In this document: positions 28,257 to 38,612 of the stretch, piece after piece
How positions within the stretch are numbered: position 1 is the first letter of the stretch
Layout of the letters: the number at the start of each line of letters is the position of its first letter
NCBI GenBank assembly: GCA_016715795.1
Contig: JADJXP010000002.1
Coordinates: 1,178,001-1,242,000, forward strand
Source of the DNA: Chloracidobacterium sp.
Lineage (GTDB): Bacteria > Acidobacteriota > Blastocatellia > Pyrinomonadales > Pyrinomonadaceae
Direction of reading: 5' to 3'
DNA: 64,000 bases
Program-made: the position numbers and the translations under genes
Notes under the pieces: generated by a model
What the model saw: the letters and a program-made list of their open reading frames with translations, nothing else
What the model was told of the DNA's origin: nothing
Databases searched by the model: none

Positions 28257-29279
28257 CTAATTGAAATAGCTGTGAGCAGCGAACGTCTTGTTGATATTGG
28301 CGCTCGTGACGGAATAGCTAAAGCCCTTCTGGATGGAAAAGGCCCCGATCATACCGGCCTTTGAGATCGCGACAAATCCGACCTGTAGACTCTGCGCTTT
28401 CACCCGATCATGCTCAACAATGCGCATTACAGCCCGACGACAGGCCAACTCGGGAGTCAAACCAAGCCGCATTTGCTCAACGACCGTATGAGTTCCGCAG
28501 ATGCGGATGACCTCTTCGCCGATACCGGAGCTAGTCGCCGCGCCGACCTTGTTATCGACAAAAAGCCCGGCACCGATTATCGGCGAATCGCCGACGCGCC
28601 CACGCATCTTGAACGCCATTCCACTCGTCGTGACCATACCCGCGAGGTTGCCCCTCATATCCATCGCGAGCGTCCCCATCGTATCGTGATTAGGCGAACC
28701 ATCCTCAAAGAAGTAGGGTGGTTTTGTCACCTTGCGTCCCGTTGACCGGGTGTTCTCGACATTTATCTGCGGTTCGTAGTTGCTCTTCTTTAACCATTCT
28801 TTCCAGGCCTTCTGAGATTCATCGGAAAGCACCCCCGATTCCAGCTTGAAACCCTGCTCGAGGGCGAACTTAAGAGCTCCTTCGCCCGACAGCAGCACAT
28901 GCGGTGTCTTTTCCATCACTGCGCGGGCGACCGATATCGGATGTTTGATCCGTTCGAGGAAAGAGACAGCACCGATGTTCGCACTCTCATCCATAATGCA
29001 TGCGTCAAGGGTGACAAAACCATCGCGGTCCGGTAGGGCCGCCAAACCGACGCAGCAACTCGGTTCGTCCTCGATGGCGATCCCCGCCTTCTCGACGGCG
29101 TCCAACGCCCTGCCGCCCAAAGAAAGCGTGGGCCAGCCGGCGGCATTAGCACGTATCCCGCTGTCCCAAGTTGAGACAATTACAGGTTTGGCACCGCTCT
29201 CGGCAGCGGCGTCAACGACTAGCGATAGAAACGGAGCGCCGAAGAGTGAGGTTCTGAGGAATGTACGTCGGTCGGTCAC
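28257..29279 (-). CDS. Tat-exported N4-glycosylasparaginase / isoaspartyl peptidase-like Ntn hydrolase
   Basis: The GTG at 29277-29279 is chosen as start. It gives a protein that opens with a twin-arginine signal (TDRRTFLRTSLFGAPFLSLV) and begins one base after the mutS stop; upstream extensions would run into mutS. The mature part is an N-terminal nucleophile hydrolase: NHDTMGTLAMD supplies the Thr that becomes the new N-terminus after self-cleavage, and VGDSPIIGAGLFVDN is the conserved substrate loop. Relatives cleave GlcNAc-Asn or isoaspartyl bonds in the periplasm. About 340 residues, normal for the family. Confidence 0.87.
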   Translation of the reverse strand: MTDRRTFLRTSLFGAPFLSLVVDAAAESGAKPVIVSTWDSGIRANAAGWPTLSLGGRALDAVEKAGIAIEDEPSCCVGLAALPDRDGFVTLDACIMDESANIGAVSFLERIKHPISVARAVMEKTPHVLLSGEGALKFALEQGFKLESGVLSDESQKAWKEWLKKSNYEPQINVENTRSTGRKVTKPPYFFEDGSPNHDTMGTLAMDMRGNLAGMVTTSGMAFKMRGRVGDSPIIGAGLFVDNKVGAATSSGIGEEVIRICGTHTVVEQMRLGLTPELACRRAVMRIVEHDRVKAQSLQVGFVAISKAGMIGAFSIQKGFSYSVTSANINKTFAAHSYFN

Positions 29280-29280
29280 C

Positions 29281-31941
29281 TTATACGATGCGCTCCTTGA
29301 TCTTCGTGAGCAATGCTTTCGATTCGTCCGGACTGAGTGTCGCGACCTCAAGTTGGCGGAGTTCTTCGATCGTGGATTCATTGCTGATAGCAAACAGGGA
29401 ATATTGCGACGCGGCATGCCCGGCAGCCGCCCGAGCGAGACCCGTCGGCCTTTCGTCAGCAAAAACGGCAAGCTCATACCTTTCGAGCTTTGCGAGAACT
29501 TCTTTCGCTCGCATGACTACGTCTGCGGGTAGCCCTGCGAGTTTCGCGACCGCAATGCCATAGGATTTTGACGCCTTGCCAGGCTGTAGCTTGTGCAGGA
29601 ACAGTACATCGCCGTCCTCCTCGGTCGCAGTGATCTGATAGTTCTTAGCGCCCGGCAGCATCTCGGCTAGCTCGGTCAGTTCGTGGTAATGCGTCGCAAA
29701 GAGTGTTTTCGCCGCATGCTCAGGTGAGTTGTGCAGATGCTCGGCGACCGCCCAGGCGATAGAAAGACCGTCGAAGGTCGACGTTCCGCGACCGATCTCG
29801 TCGAGCAGTACCAAGCTCCTCGCAGTAGCCCCGTAAAGGATGGCCGCGGTCTCTGTCATTTCGACCATAAAGGTCGATCTTCCTGACGCGAGGTCATCCG
29901 ATGCCCCAACACGTGTCCATATCCGATCAACAATGGGCAACCGCGCCGAGGCTGCGGGAACGAACGATCCGATCTGGGCCATTATCTGGATCAATGCGAT
30001 CTGGCGCAGTATGGTAGACTTGCCACCCATATTAGCGCCGGTGATGATCAGAAGCCTATCAGTCGAATTATTCATCCGAAGATCATTCGGAATGAAGGAG
30101 CCGCCGAGTGAAACTTCGACAACAGGATGCCGGCCGGACTTGATCTCGATCGCATCCCCTTCGTAAAGCTCTGGCGCGACATAATTGTGCTTCGCGGCTG
30201 TCTCTGCGAGGGAGCACAAAGCGTCGAGTGTCGCCAACGCCCGCGCTGTGGATTGCAGCTTGCGCGTCTCTTCGCAGACGCGATTGCGCACCACTTGAAA
30301 CAACTCAGCTTCGAGTTGCGTGATCCGCTCGTCCGCCCCAAGTATCTTATGCTCCCATTCCTTAAGCTGTTGTGTCGTGTAACGCTCGGCATTCGCGAGG
30401 GTTTGTCGCCTTTCGTAATCGTCGGGGACACGCGTGCTATTCGCCTTTGATACCTCGATATAGTAGCCAAAGACGTTGTTAAACCGGATCCTCAGGTTTC
30501 CAATCTGCGTCCGTTCTCGCTCCTGATCCTCAAAGGCTGCGATCGTCTGCTTGGCCGAGACCGAGACCGTCCTTATCTCGTCGAGCTCCGGATGGTAGCC
30601 GCTTCGAATGACTCCACCCTCGCTTAGGTGTACAGGCGGTTCATCAACGATCGCCCGATCGATCAGGTCCGAAAGCTCGGGCAGTTCGAAGATATTCTCG
30701 GACAGCACCTGCAGCAGCAGCGATCTAACATCTGAAAGCTCAGCGTTTACTTTCGGGACCTGTCCGACCGAACGCCGTAACGCGACGAGGTCGCGCGGTG
30801 TCGCCGTCCCGAGATTGAGCCGGCCTATCAGGCGTTCCAGGTCGCTAACATCCTTCATCAGCAACCGAAGCTTCTCCCGAAATATCGTGTCAGAAAGCTC
30901 GCTGACCGCCGCAAGCCTTGTCTGGATCTCGGTTTGCTTTAGCGAGGGACGCCTCAGCCATTCTCGTAACAACCTGGATCCCATACCGGTGACGGTCTCG
31001 TCCAAAACGCCAAACAGAGTATTCTTCGATTTCTCGCCGCGACATTCGAAAATATCGAGATTCCTCAGCGTGATCGCATCTAGAACCATGAAGTCGCTTG
31101 TCTCGAAATAGGTGATTTCCGAGATATGGCCCGCTCCGGCCCTTTGTGTCGCCTGTGCGTATCTCAGACACGCTCCCGCTGCTCCAACAGCCTGAGAATG
31201 CCCATCGAAACCAAAGGCTGACAACGATCCTACCTGCAAGTGGTGCTTTAACGCCTCCTCTCCGACTTTCGAGTCAAAGTCATCTCCGGGCCGCTCGGTC
31301 AGGGTGAACGGTACGCGGCTTGCCACTGTCGGACGGCTTTCCTCGAAGAGCCCACGGCCACTACCCAATTCGTCATAGACTTCTGTGACCTGTTGATGGA
31401 GCGATGTTGGAAATAGCAATTCCCGGGGACCGAAAGCGTCTAATTCCTCACAGGCCTTCTGCCAGGCACCGTTCCCAGAGTGTTCGGTTGCCGTGAACTG
31501 CCCGGACGACGTTTCGAGAAAGGCCACGCCATATGTCTCGCCACGGCCGGTGATCCCGGCAAGATAGACAGGTTCCTTGGATCCGACAAGCTGCGGATCG
31601 ATCGCAGTCCCCGGAGTGACCACGCGGACGACCTCGCGTTTTACGAGTTTTGTACCTTTCCCGGGCGTTTCCGTCTGGTCACAGATCGCGACTCGGTACC
31701 CTTTCTTTACGAGGCGGGCAATATACGAGGCGGCGGCGTGGTGCGGAACCCCGCACATGGGTATTGGATTCGGAGAGTCCTTTTGCCGGGCCGTGAGGGT
31801 TATCTCAAGCTCACGGGAGCCAACGATGGCGTCCTCATTGAACATCTCATAAAAATCGCCAAGCCGGAAGAACAGGATCGTTCCGGGATACAGCTTTTTG
31901 ATCTCGAGATACTGCCGAAGCATCGGCGTGGCATTATCCAT
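29281..31941 (-). CDS. mutS: MutS, DNA mismatch recognition ATPase
   Basis: An 886-residue MutS. The N-terminal mismatch-binding domain has the conserved Phe-x-Glu (FFRLGDFYEMF, F and E of the wedge). The ATPase has Walker A GANMGGKST and Walker B LVLLDEIGRGTSTFDG. The ATG and length are standard. It is the first gene of a minus-strand run and is divergent from the polysaccharide export gene. Finding mutS near an error-prone mutasome cassette is probably coincidence at this distance (22 kb). Confidence 0.97.
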   Translation of the reverse strand: MDNATPMLRQYLEIKKLYPGTILFFRLGDFYEMFNEDAIVGSRELEITLTARQKDSPNPIPMCGVPHHAAASYIARLVKKGYRVAICDQTETPGKGTKLVKREVVRVVTPGTAIDPQLVGSKEPVYLAGITGRGETYGVAFLETSSGQFTATEHSGNGAWQKACEELDAFGPRELLFPTSLHQQVTEVYDELGSGRGLFEESRPTVASRVPFTLTERPGDDFDSKVGEEALKHHLQVGSLSAFGFDGHSQAVGAAGACLRYAQATQRAGAGHISEITYFETSDFMVLDAITLRNLDIFECRGEKSKNTLFGVLDETVTGMGSRLLREWLRRPSLKQTEIQTRLAAVSELSDTIFREKLRLLMKDVSDLERLIGRLNLGTATPRDLVALRRSVGQVPKVNAELSDVRSLLLQVLSENIFELPELSDLIDRAIVDEPPVHLSEGGVIRSGYHPELDEIRTVSVSAKQTIAAFEDQERERTQIGNLRIRFNNVFGYYIEVSKANSTRVPDDYERRQTLANAERYTTQQLKEWEHKILGADERITQLEAELFQVVRNRVCEETRKLQSTARALATLDALCSLAETAAKHNYVAPELYEGDAIEIKSGRHPVVEVSLGGSFIPNDLRMNNSTDRLLIITGANMGGKSTILRQIALIQIMAQIGSFVPAASARLPIVDRIWTRVGASDDLASGRSTFMVEMTETAAILYGATARSLVLLDEIGRGTSTFDGLSIAWAVAEHLHNSPEHAAKTLFATHYHELTELAEMLPGAKNYQITATEEDGDVLFLHKLQPGKASKSYGIAVAKLAGLPADVVMRAKEVLAKLERYELAVFADERPTGLARAAAGHAASQYSLFAISNESTIEELRQLEVATLSPDESKALLTKIKERIV

Positions 31942-32086
31942 TTAGCTTATACAAGCAAGTTTAGCCAAAAGGCCCGAACTTTCAAAACTTACTGTTTCAA
32001 AGCACACGACCATCTGGTAATATATTCGTTTGCTGAGCGACAGTGCCATCAAAGACCGGCTTGGAAGGTTTGGTCCGATCGTTTTT

Positions 32087-33082
32087 ATGAAGAGAGCATT
32101 ACTTATCTTCCTTATCGCATGTGCCACGTCGAGCAGCGTCGTGATCGTTGACGCTCAGACGGTGACTACTCCGGTTTCGCAACCCGAATCCTCCGAGCAG
32201 CAGGATACAACCTCGATGAACGGGCGTGACGAGAGGTACCGGATCGGACTGCAAGACATTTTAGATATTCAGGTATTCCGCCATGCCGACCTTAGCGGTC
32301 GCTTTCCCGTCAGCCCAAACGGCACGATCTTGCTCTTCCGCCTCGAAAAGCCAATCGTCGCGGTTTGTAAAACCGAGACAGAACTCGCGATGGACATCGA
32401 GAACGCATACAAAGAGAAGTATTTGCGGGAGCCGCGCGTGAAGGTTGGCGTCGCTGAACAACGATCGCAATCGATCTCGGTCATTGGCGCGGTAGAGCGG
32501 CCCGGCACCTATTACGTCAACCGGCGTGTGCACCTCCTTGAGATATTGGCCCAGGCGGGCGGGCCCAATAAGGAGGCCGGCACGCGATTGCTCGTTGCTC
32601 GCACAGGCAGCAATTCGAGTTGTAAGGCCTCCGGCACAGCCGGTGAGAATGAACAGATCGCCGTCGTTGATTTTAAGATCCGGGACGTTCAGGAAGGGCG
32701 ACAGACATTCTGGATGCAGCCTGGCGACGTTGTCTCGATCCTCGACGCGGACGTGATCTACGTTTACGGGAACGTGAATAAGCAAGGCTCATACCGAGTC
32801 CGTGAACCTATCACGCTGACTCAGGCCATCGTTTCGGCGGAAGGGTTGAAACCAGCGGCACAGAAGGACAAGATCAGGATCCTCCGGCAGTCTCCGGGAG
32901 ACCTGGAGAGAAAGGAACTGGTATTCGACCTGAACGATATCGATAAAGGAAAGGCTAGGGATCCTTACCTTGAGCCGAACGATATTGTCGCGATCTCTCA
33001 GGATAAGGCCCGGGCGATCCTCAATGGAATCGCCAGATCGATAAAGACGGCCCTTCCATCTGCCGCCTATCGAATCCCGTAG
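32087..33082 (+). CDS. outer-membrane polysaccharide export protein (Wza/OPX family)
   Basis: A 331-residue protein from the ATG at 32087, which opens a signal peptide (MKRALLIFLIACATSSSVVI). The polysaccharide-export domain begins at RYRIGLQDILDIQVFRHADLSGRFPVSPNG. SLBB domains follow (ISVIGAVERPGTYYV; IYVYGNVNKQGSYRV). These proteins form the outer-membrane channel for Wzx/Wzy polysaccharides. An upstream in-frame start at 32030 would add an unlikely 19 residues. No clear lipobox is seen. It starts the polysaccharide cluster and is followed by the tyrosine kinase. Confidence 0.88.
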   Translation: MKRALLIFLIACATSSSVVIVDAQTVTTPVSQPESSEQQDTTSMNGRDERYRIGLQDILDIQVFRHADLSGRFPVSPNGTILLFRLEKPIVAVCKTETELAMDIENAYKEKYLREPRVKVGVAEQRSQSISVIGAVERPGTYYVNRRVHLLEILAQAGGPNKEAGTRLLVARTGSNSSCKASGTAGENEQIAVVDFKIRDVQEGRQTFWMQPGDVVSILDADVIYVYGNVNKQGSYRVREPITLTQAIVSAEGLKPAAQKDKIRILRQSPGDLERKELVFDLNDIDKGKARDPYLEPNDIVAISQDKARAILNGIARSIKTALPSAAYRIP

Positions 33083-33107
33083 TTTGTTTTTGCCATAACG
33101 CTCTAAG

Positions 33108-35570
33108 ATGAAGGAATCTCGCGAGTTAATTCGACCGTCGCTGAATGACACTGCTGAACTGGAGCGGGTTCTCGATTCGTCTGTTCAGACGGGTCGATAT
33201 CCGTCATATCGCGAGGCACCAGGCGAGGGACTTCAGTTGCTCGAATACTGGAGGGCAATTAGAAAAAGACTATGGCTCGTTGTCGGCATCGCGGTACTGA
33301 TCACGACGCTGACAGCGATCTATATGGCCCGAAAGCCAAATGTCTATTCCGCGAGGGCGGTCGTGCAGGTTGATCTCGAACAGACCAATCCGGAATTGCT
33401 TACCAGTGACCGTCAGCGACCGGTGCTGACATCGGACCCGGCTTACTTCAATACGCAGCTGCAGCTCCTTTATAGTGACGGTCTGCTGCGTCGGGTAATA
33501 AAGGAGCACAGCCTCGACGAGAACCCGGAATTTCAGAAACTTAAGGCTGAAGGGACAACCTCTGCGTGGCACTCGGCCTTGCGCTCGCTGGGCCTAGCAA
33601 CAGAGGACAAGCCAAAAGCAGACGCTCCTGAGCTTTCTGAATCGAATCTCGCTACATCCGAGGAGATCGCAGACGCGGTCAAGATCGCTCCGTTTGTTGA
33701 GGTTATCAAGAAGAATCTCGGTCTTGACCCGATCCGCGAATCGCGGGCCACGGTCAAAGACACTCGCTTGATCCAGATATCGTTCCAGAACAACGATCCC
33801 GAGCTTGCGGCGTATGTTGTCAACAGTATCGCGGAAACGTTTACCAACCAGAATCAGGAAAAGCGTTCTGGTACGAGCCGTAAGACGAATGACTTCCTGC
33901 AGGAACGCATTGCGTCGCTACAGTCTGAGATCAAGAACGATGAGCAGAAACTCGTCGAATTGACGGAAAGCGAAGGCATTCTCAAGACAACCGGCGAACA
34001 AACCATCGTCATCGAGCGGCTCGCCGGGCTCAACAAGGATCTCCTTGTTGCCGAGAATGATCGAAAGACAGCCGAGGCCCAGTTCCTTACGGTGAACAGC
34101 TCGCCTGACAAGGTCAAGTCGATGGTCGAGGAACAGATGGCCCGCTTCATAACGGAGCAGGAGAACAACATCCGCGCCTACCAATCTGACACGCTAAAGA
34201 AGATCGCTGACCTACGTCAGACTCGTGCACAAAAGCTGCAGGAGTTTCAGGAAGGGGCGCCGGAGATCCGCGAGATCGATGCCCAGATCAAGAGTTACGA
34301 GGATTCGATCGATAAGGCTGTCGCAAAGTTCAACGGTCAGCTTGAATCCTATCGGCAGCGAACAACGAAGAGTCTTCTCGATAATCTCCGAACCAAGTAC
34401 CTCAGCGCCAAGGACAAGGAGGACAAGCTTCGCGTTGACTTTAATAAGCAGTACGAAGAGGCCCAAAGTCAGAACAGCGGGGCGGTGAACCTTAAGTTAC
34501 TGCAACAGAATATTGATACCAATAAGGGCTTTCTCGACAATTTGCGTAAGCAGGTGAGCGGTAACGATATCGCTGCTCAGGGTTCGGACAACAACATCAG
34601 CGTGATTGAGATCGCGATACCGTCGGATATTCCCGTCGGTCCGCGTCGACTAATGACAGTGACCGCGGCTCTGCTGCTTTCAACGCTCTTCGGAATGGGG
34701 CTCGCCCTTTTTCTCGAATACCTCGACGATACGATTCGGACGACTGAAGAGATCGAAAACTATCTGCAGTTGCCGGCACTGGCGGCGATCCCGACCATTG
34801 ATTCGATCCCGAAGCGAAAATTGCTGCTGGTCGGTGCCAATGAGCCTGAGGACGATGTGCCGACGTCACCTTTGCTAATCTCAGCCGATCCGCGCTCATC
34901 GCTGGCGGAGGCGTATCGCCATCTCAGGACGTCGATCCTCCTCTCAACCGCGGGCCACGCACCAAAATCACTGCTGATCACGTCGAGCCTGCCCTCCGAA
35001 GGTAAAACAACGACGGCGACCAATACGGCCATCAGTCTTGCACAAACCGGTGCAAAGGTTCTGATCATTGACGCAGATATGAGGCGGCCGAGGCTGCACA
35101 ATGTCTTTAATATTGAGAATGGAATCGGGCTCAGCACACTACTTGCAAGCGAACTAAGCGATACGGAGATCGATAATGCGGTTCGACAGGATGAGCGGAC
35201 AAAGCTTTATCTGCTCACGTCCGGACCGATCCCGCCGAATCCGGCCGAGCTTATCGGTTCGGAACAGATGGCGACGCTGCTCAAGCTGCTGCAGAAGAAG
35301 TTCACACATGTAGTCGTTGATTCACCGCCGATCGCGTCCTTTACTGATGGCGTTCTGGTCGCGTCCATGGTGGACGGCGTGATCCTCGTGGTCCACTCAG
35401 GCAAGAGCTCGCGGCAAGTCGTGAAACGCTCAAGACAACTGCTGCAGGAGATAGGGGCAAAGGTCTTCGGTGTTGTTCTCAATAACGTCAACCTCAACAC
35501 CAAGGACAATTACTACTACTACCAGAGCTATTATCATCGAAGCACATATCATTCTGGCGACGAACAATAG
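33108..35570 (+). CDS. Wzc-like chain-length regulator / bacterial tyrosine kinase
   Basis: An 820-residue co-polymerase. The Wzz domain starts after about residue 45 (LEYWRAIRKRLWLVVGIAVLITTL, first transmembrane helix). A long coiled-coil periplasmic region follows (about 240-470), then the second helix with a proline-containing motif (PSDIPVGPRRLMTVTAALLL). The cytoplasmic BY-kinase has Walker A SLPSEGKTTTATN near residue 628 and Walker A' VLIIDADMRRPRLH. The C-terminus carries a tyrosine cluster (NYYYYQSYYHRSTYHSG), the autophosphorylation site. It controls polymer length with the export channel encoded upstream. Confidence 0.93.
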   Translation: MKESRELIRPSLNDTAELERVLDSSVQTGRYPSYREAPGEGLQLLEYWRAIRKRLWLVVGIAVLITTLTAIYMARKPNVYSARAVVQVDLEQTNPELLTSDRQRPVLTSDPAYFNTQLQLLYSDGLLRRVIKEHSLDENPEFQKLKAEGTTSAWHSALRSLGLATEDKPKADAPELSESNLATSEEIADAVKIAPFVEVIKKNLGLDPIRESRATVKDTRLIQISFQNNDPELAAYVVNSIAETFTNQNQEKRSGTSRKTNDFLQERIASLQSEIKNDEQKLVELTESEGILKTTGEQTIVIERLAGLNKDLLVAENDRKTAEAQFLTVNSSPDKVKSMVEEQMARFITEQENNIRAYQSDTLKKIADLRQTRAQKLQEFQEGAPEIREIDAQIKSYEDSIDKAVAKFNGQLESYRQRTTKSLLDNLRTKYLSAKDKEDKLRVDFNKQYEEAQSQNSGAVNLKLLQQNIDTNKGFLDNLRKQVSGNDIAAQGSDNNISVIEIAIPSDIPVGPRRLMTVTAALLLSTLFGMGLALFLEYLDDTIRTTEEIENYLQLPALAAIPTIDSIPKRKLLLVGANEPEDDVPTSPLLISADPRSSLAEAYRHLRTSILLSTAGHAPKSLLITSSLPSEGKTTTATNTAISLAQTGAKVLIIDADMRRPRLHNVFNIENGIGLSTLLASELSDTEIDNAVRQDERTKLYLLTSGPIPPNPAELIGSEQMATLLKLLQKKFTHVVVDSPPIASFTDGVLVASMVDGVILVVHSGKSSRQVVKRSRQLLQEIGAKVFGVVLNNVNLNTKDNYYYYQSYYHRSTYHSGDEQ

Positions 35571-35577
35571 CGGCAAA

Positions 35578-36555
35578 ATGTTGAATCGGAGGATCTTCGT
35601 TGCCGGGGCCAGCGGCCTCGTAGGCAGCGCGGTCGTGCGCGATTTGACGAAGACGGGGTACACACAATTGCTGACGCCTTCGTCCGGGGATGTCGACCTC
35701 ATCGACCCGAACCAGGTTAGAGACTTCTTCCAACAAGCTAGGCCCGACGTCGTCGTTCTGGCCGCCGCCAAGGTCGGCGGCATTCTTGCGAATGATACGT
35801 ATCGCGCGGACTTCGTCTATCAGAACCTCATGATCCAGACGAATGTTATCCACGCAGCGTTCGAATACAAGGTTGAGAAACTCATACTTCTCGGAAGCTC
35901 GTGTATCTATCCAAAATTTGCTCCGCAGCCGATACCGGAAGAAGCGCTCCTCTCTGGGCCGCTGGAACCGACAAATGAGCCTTATGCTATTGCAAAGATC
36001 GCTGGGATCAGCTTATGCGAGAGTTATTATCGTCAACATGGCTGTAACTTCTTCTCGCTAATGCCGACCAATCTTTATGGTCCGCACGACAACTTTGATC
36101 TTGAGACATCGCACGTGATACCGGCGCTCATGCGCAAATTTCATGAGGCAAGAGTGGGCGGGGCGGGCACGGTAACGATCTGGGGTAGCGGGCAGCCTCG
36201 ACGCGAGTTTATGCACGTAGATGACATGGCAGCCGCGATTCGATTTTCGATCGAACGGGTGGAGTCTTTCGATGTTTACAACAAAGGCATCTCGCACCTC
36301 AACGTCGGGACAGGCAGCGATGTGCGGATCATCGAGTTGGCCCATTTGATGGGCAGGATCGTCGGCTTTGCAGGCGACATCCTCACCGACGAAACACTGC
36401 CCGACGGCACACCGCAAAAACTGCTGGACGTAAGGCGTATCCACTCGCTTGGTTGGACGCACAACATTCAACTCCAAGACGGCTTGGCCGCCGTTTACGC
36501 TTGGTACCGCAAACATCCGGGTGCGGCCGACGATTTAGGCGTAACGGCCGATTAG
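35578..36555 (+). CDS. fcl: GDP-L-fucose synthase
   Basis: A 325-residue SDR enzyme that converts GDP-4-keto-6-deoxymannose to GDP-L-fucose. It has the Rossmann motif IFVAGASGLVGSAV, the catalytic Ser/Tyr-Lys set (LLGSSCIYPKFAPQPI; EPYAIAKIAG) and the Fcl-specific NLYGPHDNFD. The ATG at 35578 is chosen; longer extensions run into the tyrosine-rich end of the kinase gene. It sits directly before gmd, its metabolic partner. Confidence 0.92.
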   Translation: MLNRRIFVAGASGLVGSAVVRDLTKTGYTQLLTPSSGDVDLIDPNQVRDFFQQARPDVVVLAAAKVGGILANDTYRADFVYQNLMIQTNVIHAAFEYKVEKLILLGSSCIYPKFAPQPIPEEALLSGPLEPTNEPYAIAKIAGISLCESYYRQHGCNFFSLMPTNLYGPHDNFDLETSHVIPALMRKFHEARVGGAGTVTIWGSGQPRREFMHVDDMAAAIRFSIERVESFDVYNKGISHLNVGTGSDVRIIELAHLMGRIVGFAGDILTDETLPDGTPQKLLDVRRIHSLGWTHNIQLQDGLAAVYAWYRKHPGAADDLGVTAD

Positions 36556-36563
36556 TTTCTATT

Positions 36564-37667
36564 ATGAGAAAGGCTTTGATCACCGGCATCACAGGGCAGG
36601 ACGGTAGCTATCTGACCGAGATCTTGCTCGAAAAAGGCTATGAGGTCCACGGCGTCATCCGCCGGTCGAGCTCGTTCAACACCGGTCGCATCGATCATCT
36701 TTACGGAAATCCTGAGATCCTCAACAAAAGACTCTTTCTGCACTTTGGCGATCTGATCGATACGAGCAGCCTGAACCGCCTGCTTGAGAAGATCGTCCCC
36801 GACGAGATCTATAACCTCGCTGCCCAAAGCCACGTGAAAGTCTCGTTTGACCTGCCGGATTATACGGCACAGGTAGACGGGCTAGGCACACTCAGGTTTC
36901 TAGATGCGATCCGCGAGACCGGGCTTCGGCACGTCCGTTTCTATCAGGCCTCGACATCCGAGCTTTTCGGTAAGGTGCAGGAAATACCACAAAACGAAAA
37001 GACGCCGTTCTATCCGCGTTCGCCCTACGGAGTCGCAAAGCTCTTCGCCTACTGGACCATCGTCAATCACCGCGAGGCATACGGGACATTTGCGGCGAAC
37101 GGCATCCTCTTTAATCACGAATCGCCTCGCCGCGGAAAGACGTTTGTCACCCGAAAGATCACTCGCGAGGTCGCCCGGATCGCCCTCGGTAAGGCAAAGT
37201 CAGTATCCCTCGGTTGTCTTGACGCAAAACGCGATTGGGGCTTCGCACCCGAGTACTGCGAGGGAATGTGGCGGATTCTGCAAAGCGACGTTCCCGATGA
37301 TTTCGTTTTCGCCACCGGCGAGACACATTCCGTAAGGGAATTCGTTAACCAATCGTTTGCATTCATAGGTGTTACGCTCGATTGGTCGGGAACCGGCGTT
37401 GATGAGGTTGGAATGATCGCTGCGATCGATAAGACGGTATTTGAGGCAACGGTCGGTATGGCCGCCGGCCAACTCGCGCCGGGCACAAAGGTTGTCGAGG
37501 TCGACCCGACATACTTCCGCCCAACCGAGGTCGATATCCTTGTTGGCGACGCGTCAAAAGCCGAGAATGACCTTGGCTGGAAACCGACTACCACATTTAC
37601 CGACCTGGTGCGGCTCATGGTTCAGGCTGACGTTGAACTAGTAAAGCACCCGGAACTCGATCACTGA
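36564..37667 (+). CDS. gmd: GDP-mannose 4,6-dehydratase
   Basis: A 367-residue SDR dehydratase making GDP-4-keto-6-deoxy-D-mannose. Signatures are ALITGITGQDGSYL at the NADP site, YQASTSELFG (catalytic Thr/Glu), YPRSPYGVAK (Tyr-Lys) and ILFNHESPRRG. The start is the ATG at 36564, 8 bp after fcl. A segment near residue 290 (DEVGMIAAIDKTVFEATVGMAAGQL) is longer than in E. coli Gmd. Together with fcl it supplies GDP-L-fucose. Confidence 0.93.
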   Translation: MRKALITGITGQDGSYLTEILLEKGYEVHGVIRRSSSFNTGRIDHLYGNPEILNKRLFLHFGDLIDTSSLNRLLEKIVPDEIYNLAAQSHVKVSFDLPDYTAQVDGLGTLRFLDAIRETGLRHVRFYQASTSELFGKVQEIPQNEKTPFYPRSPYGVAKLFAYWTIVNHREAYGTFAANGILFNHESPRRGKTFVTRKITREVARIALGKAKSVSLGCLDAKRDWGFAPEYCEGMWRILQSDVPDDFVFATGETHSVREFVNQSFAFIGVTLDWSGTGVDEVGMIAAIDKTVFEATVGMAAGQLAPGTKVVEVDPTYFRPTEVDILVGDASKAENDLGWKPTTTFTDLVRLMVQADVELVKHPELDH

Positions 37668-37672
37668 ACGTC

Positions 37673-38605
37673 ATGGCGAATGTCCACATCGAGGTCGTCA
37701 CACCCGTCCACAACCGAAAGGAACTCACTTTGGGCTGTCTGAGGAGCTTAGCCAAGGCGGAGCTATCAGGGATCGACCTACACATCATCATCGTCGATGA
37801 CGGCTCGACAGACGGTACCGCCGAGTCGGTCCAGGCACAGTTCCCGCACGTCGAAATTTTGCGTGGCAACGGTAGTCTTTGGTACACAGGTGGAATGAAT
37901 CTCGGCTTGGCTGCCGCCATGAGGCACCAACCCGATTTTGTCCTCGCGATCAATAACGATTCTGAATTCGACCCAGCGTTTCTAAAGAACCTTCTGGAAA
38001 CAGCGCAGTCTGTTACTCGATCCGTTGTCGGGGCGGTCCTAGTCGACTGGGAAGATGGCAAGCGCGTTTTTCAGGTCGCACCGAAATGGAAGCTTTCTTG
38101 GGGAGGACTGCGGCACTGGGTGAAACAGACGATCGACACGCTACCGCAGTCTGCATTTCGTGTAGAGTTGATAGTCGGCAACTGCGCCCTATTTCCCGCC
38201 GAGGTGATTCGGCAAGTAGGACTGATGGACGCGGACAGGTTCCCGCAATATGGAGATGCCGAATACACTTCCAGAATGCGAAAACGTGGCTGGACCCTGC
38301 TTATCGAGCCAAGGGCACGAGTTTTTTGCAAGCCGAATGACGAGCCGGAACACATTTCAGAGCTATCCTTTGCGGCGGCATTCCGTGCATTGTTTATCGA
38401 TCCGTTTCATCCGCACAGTCTTCGGCGGAGATTGAATACAACGGTGGCGTGTGCACCATCCATGTTTCAGGGTTACCTTGCGTTCGTTGTTTTTTTTGCA
38501 AGGTATCTCGTGGGTCGAAATTTCGAGCGACAATGGGGCCGAAACCAGTCTGAACCACCGCTTTCAGAAACGTACGCCGCGGACGTAATCCTTCCTGTGC
38601 GATAA
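37673..38605 (+). CDS. glycosyltransferase family 2
   Basis: A 310-residue GT-A transferase. HIEVVTPVHNRKELTLGCL begins the fold, IIIVDDGSTDGT is the nucleotide-sugar strand, and AINNDSEFD is the DXD-like metal site. The segment GSLWYTGGMNLG resembles rhamnosyltransferase-type GT2 proteins, so a deoxysugar donor is plausible. No membrane segment except a weak hydrophobic stretch near the C-terminus. Donor and acceptor unknown. Confidence 0.85.
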   Translation: MANVHIEVVTPVHNRKELTLGCLRSLAKAELSGIDLHIIIVDDGSTDGTAESVQAQFPHVEILRGNGSLWYTGGMNLGLAAAMRHQPDFVLAINNDSEFDPAFLKNLLETAQSVTRSVVGAVLVDWEDGKRVFQVAPKWKLSWGGLRHWVKQTIDTLPQSAFRVELIVGNCALFPAEVIRQVGLMDADRFPQYGDAEYTSRMRKRGWTLLIEPRARVFCKPNDEPEHISELSFAAAFRALFIDPFHPHSLRRRLNTTVACAPSMFQGYLAFVVFFARYLVGRNFERQWGRNQSEPPLSETYAADVILPVR

Positions 38606-38612
38606 TCTCACC

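Noticed and set aside
29280..29477. N-terminal extension of the asparaginase into mutS
   Set aside because: The extra 66 residues overlap mutS coding sequence and are basic, non-conserved sequence; the GTG at 29279 gives a proper twin-arginine start.
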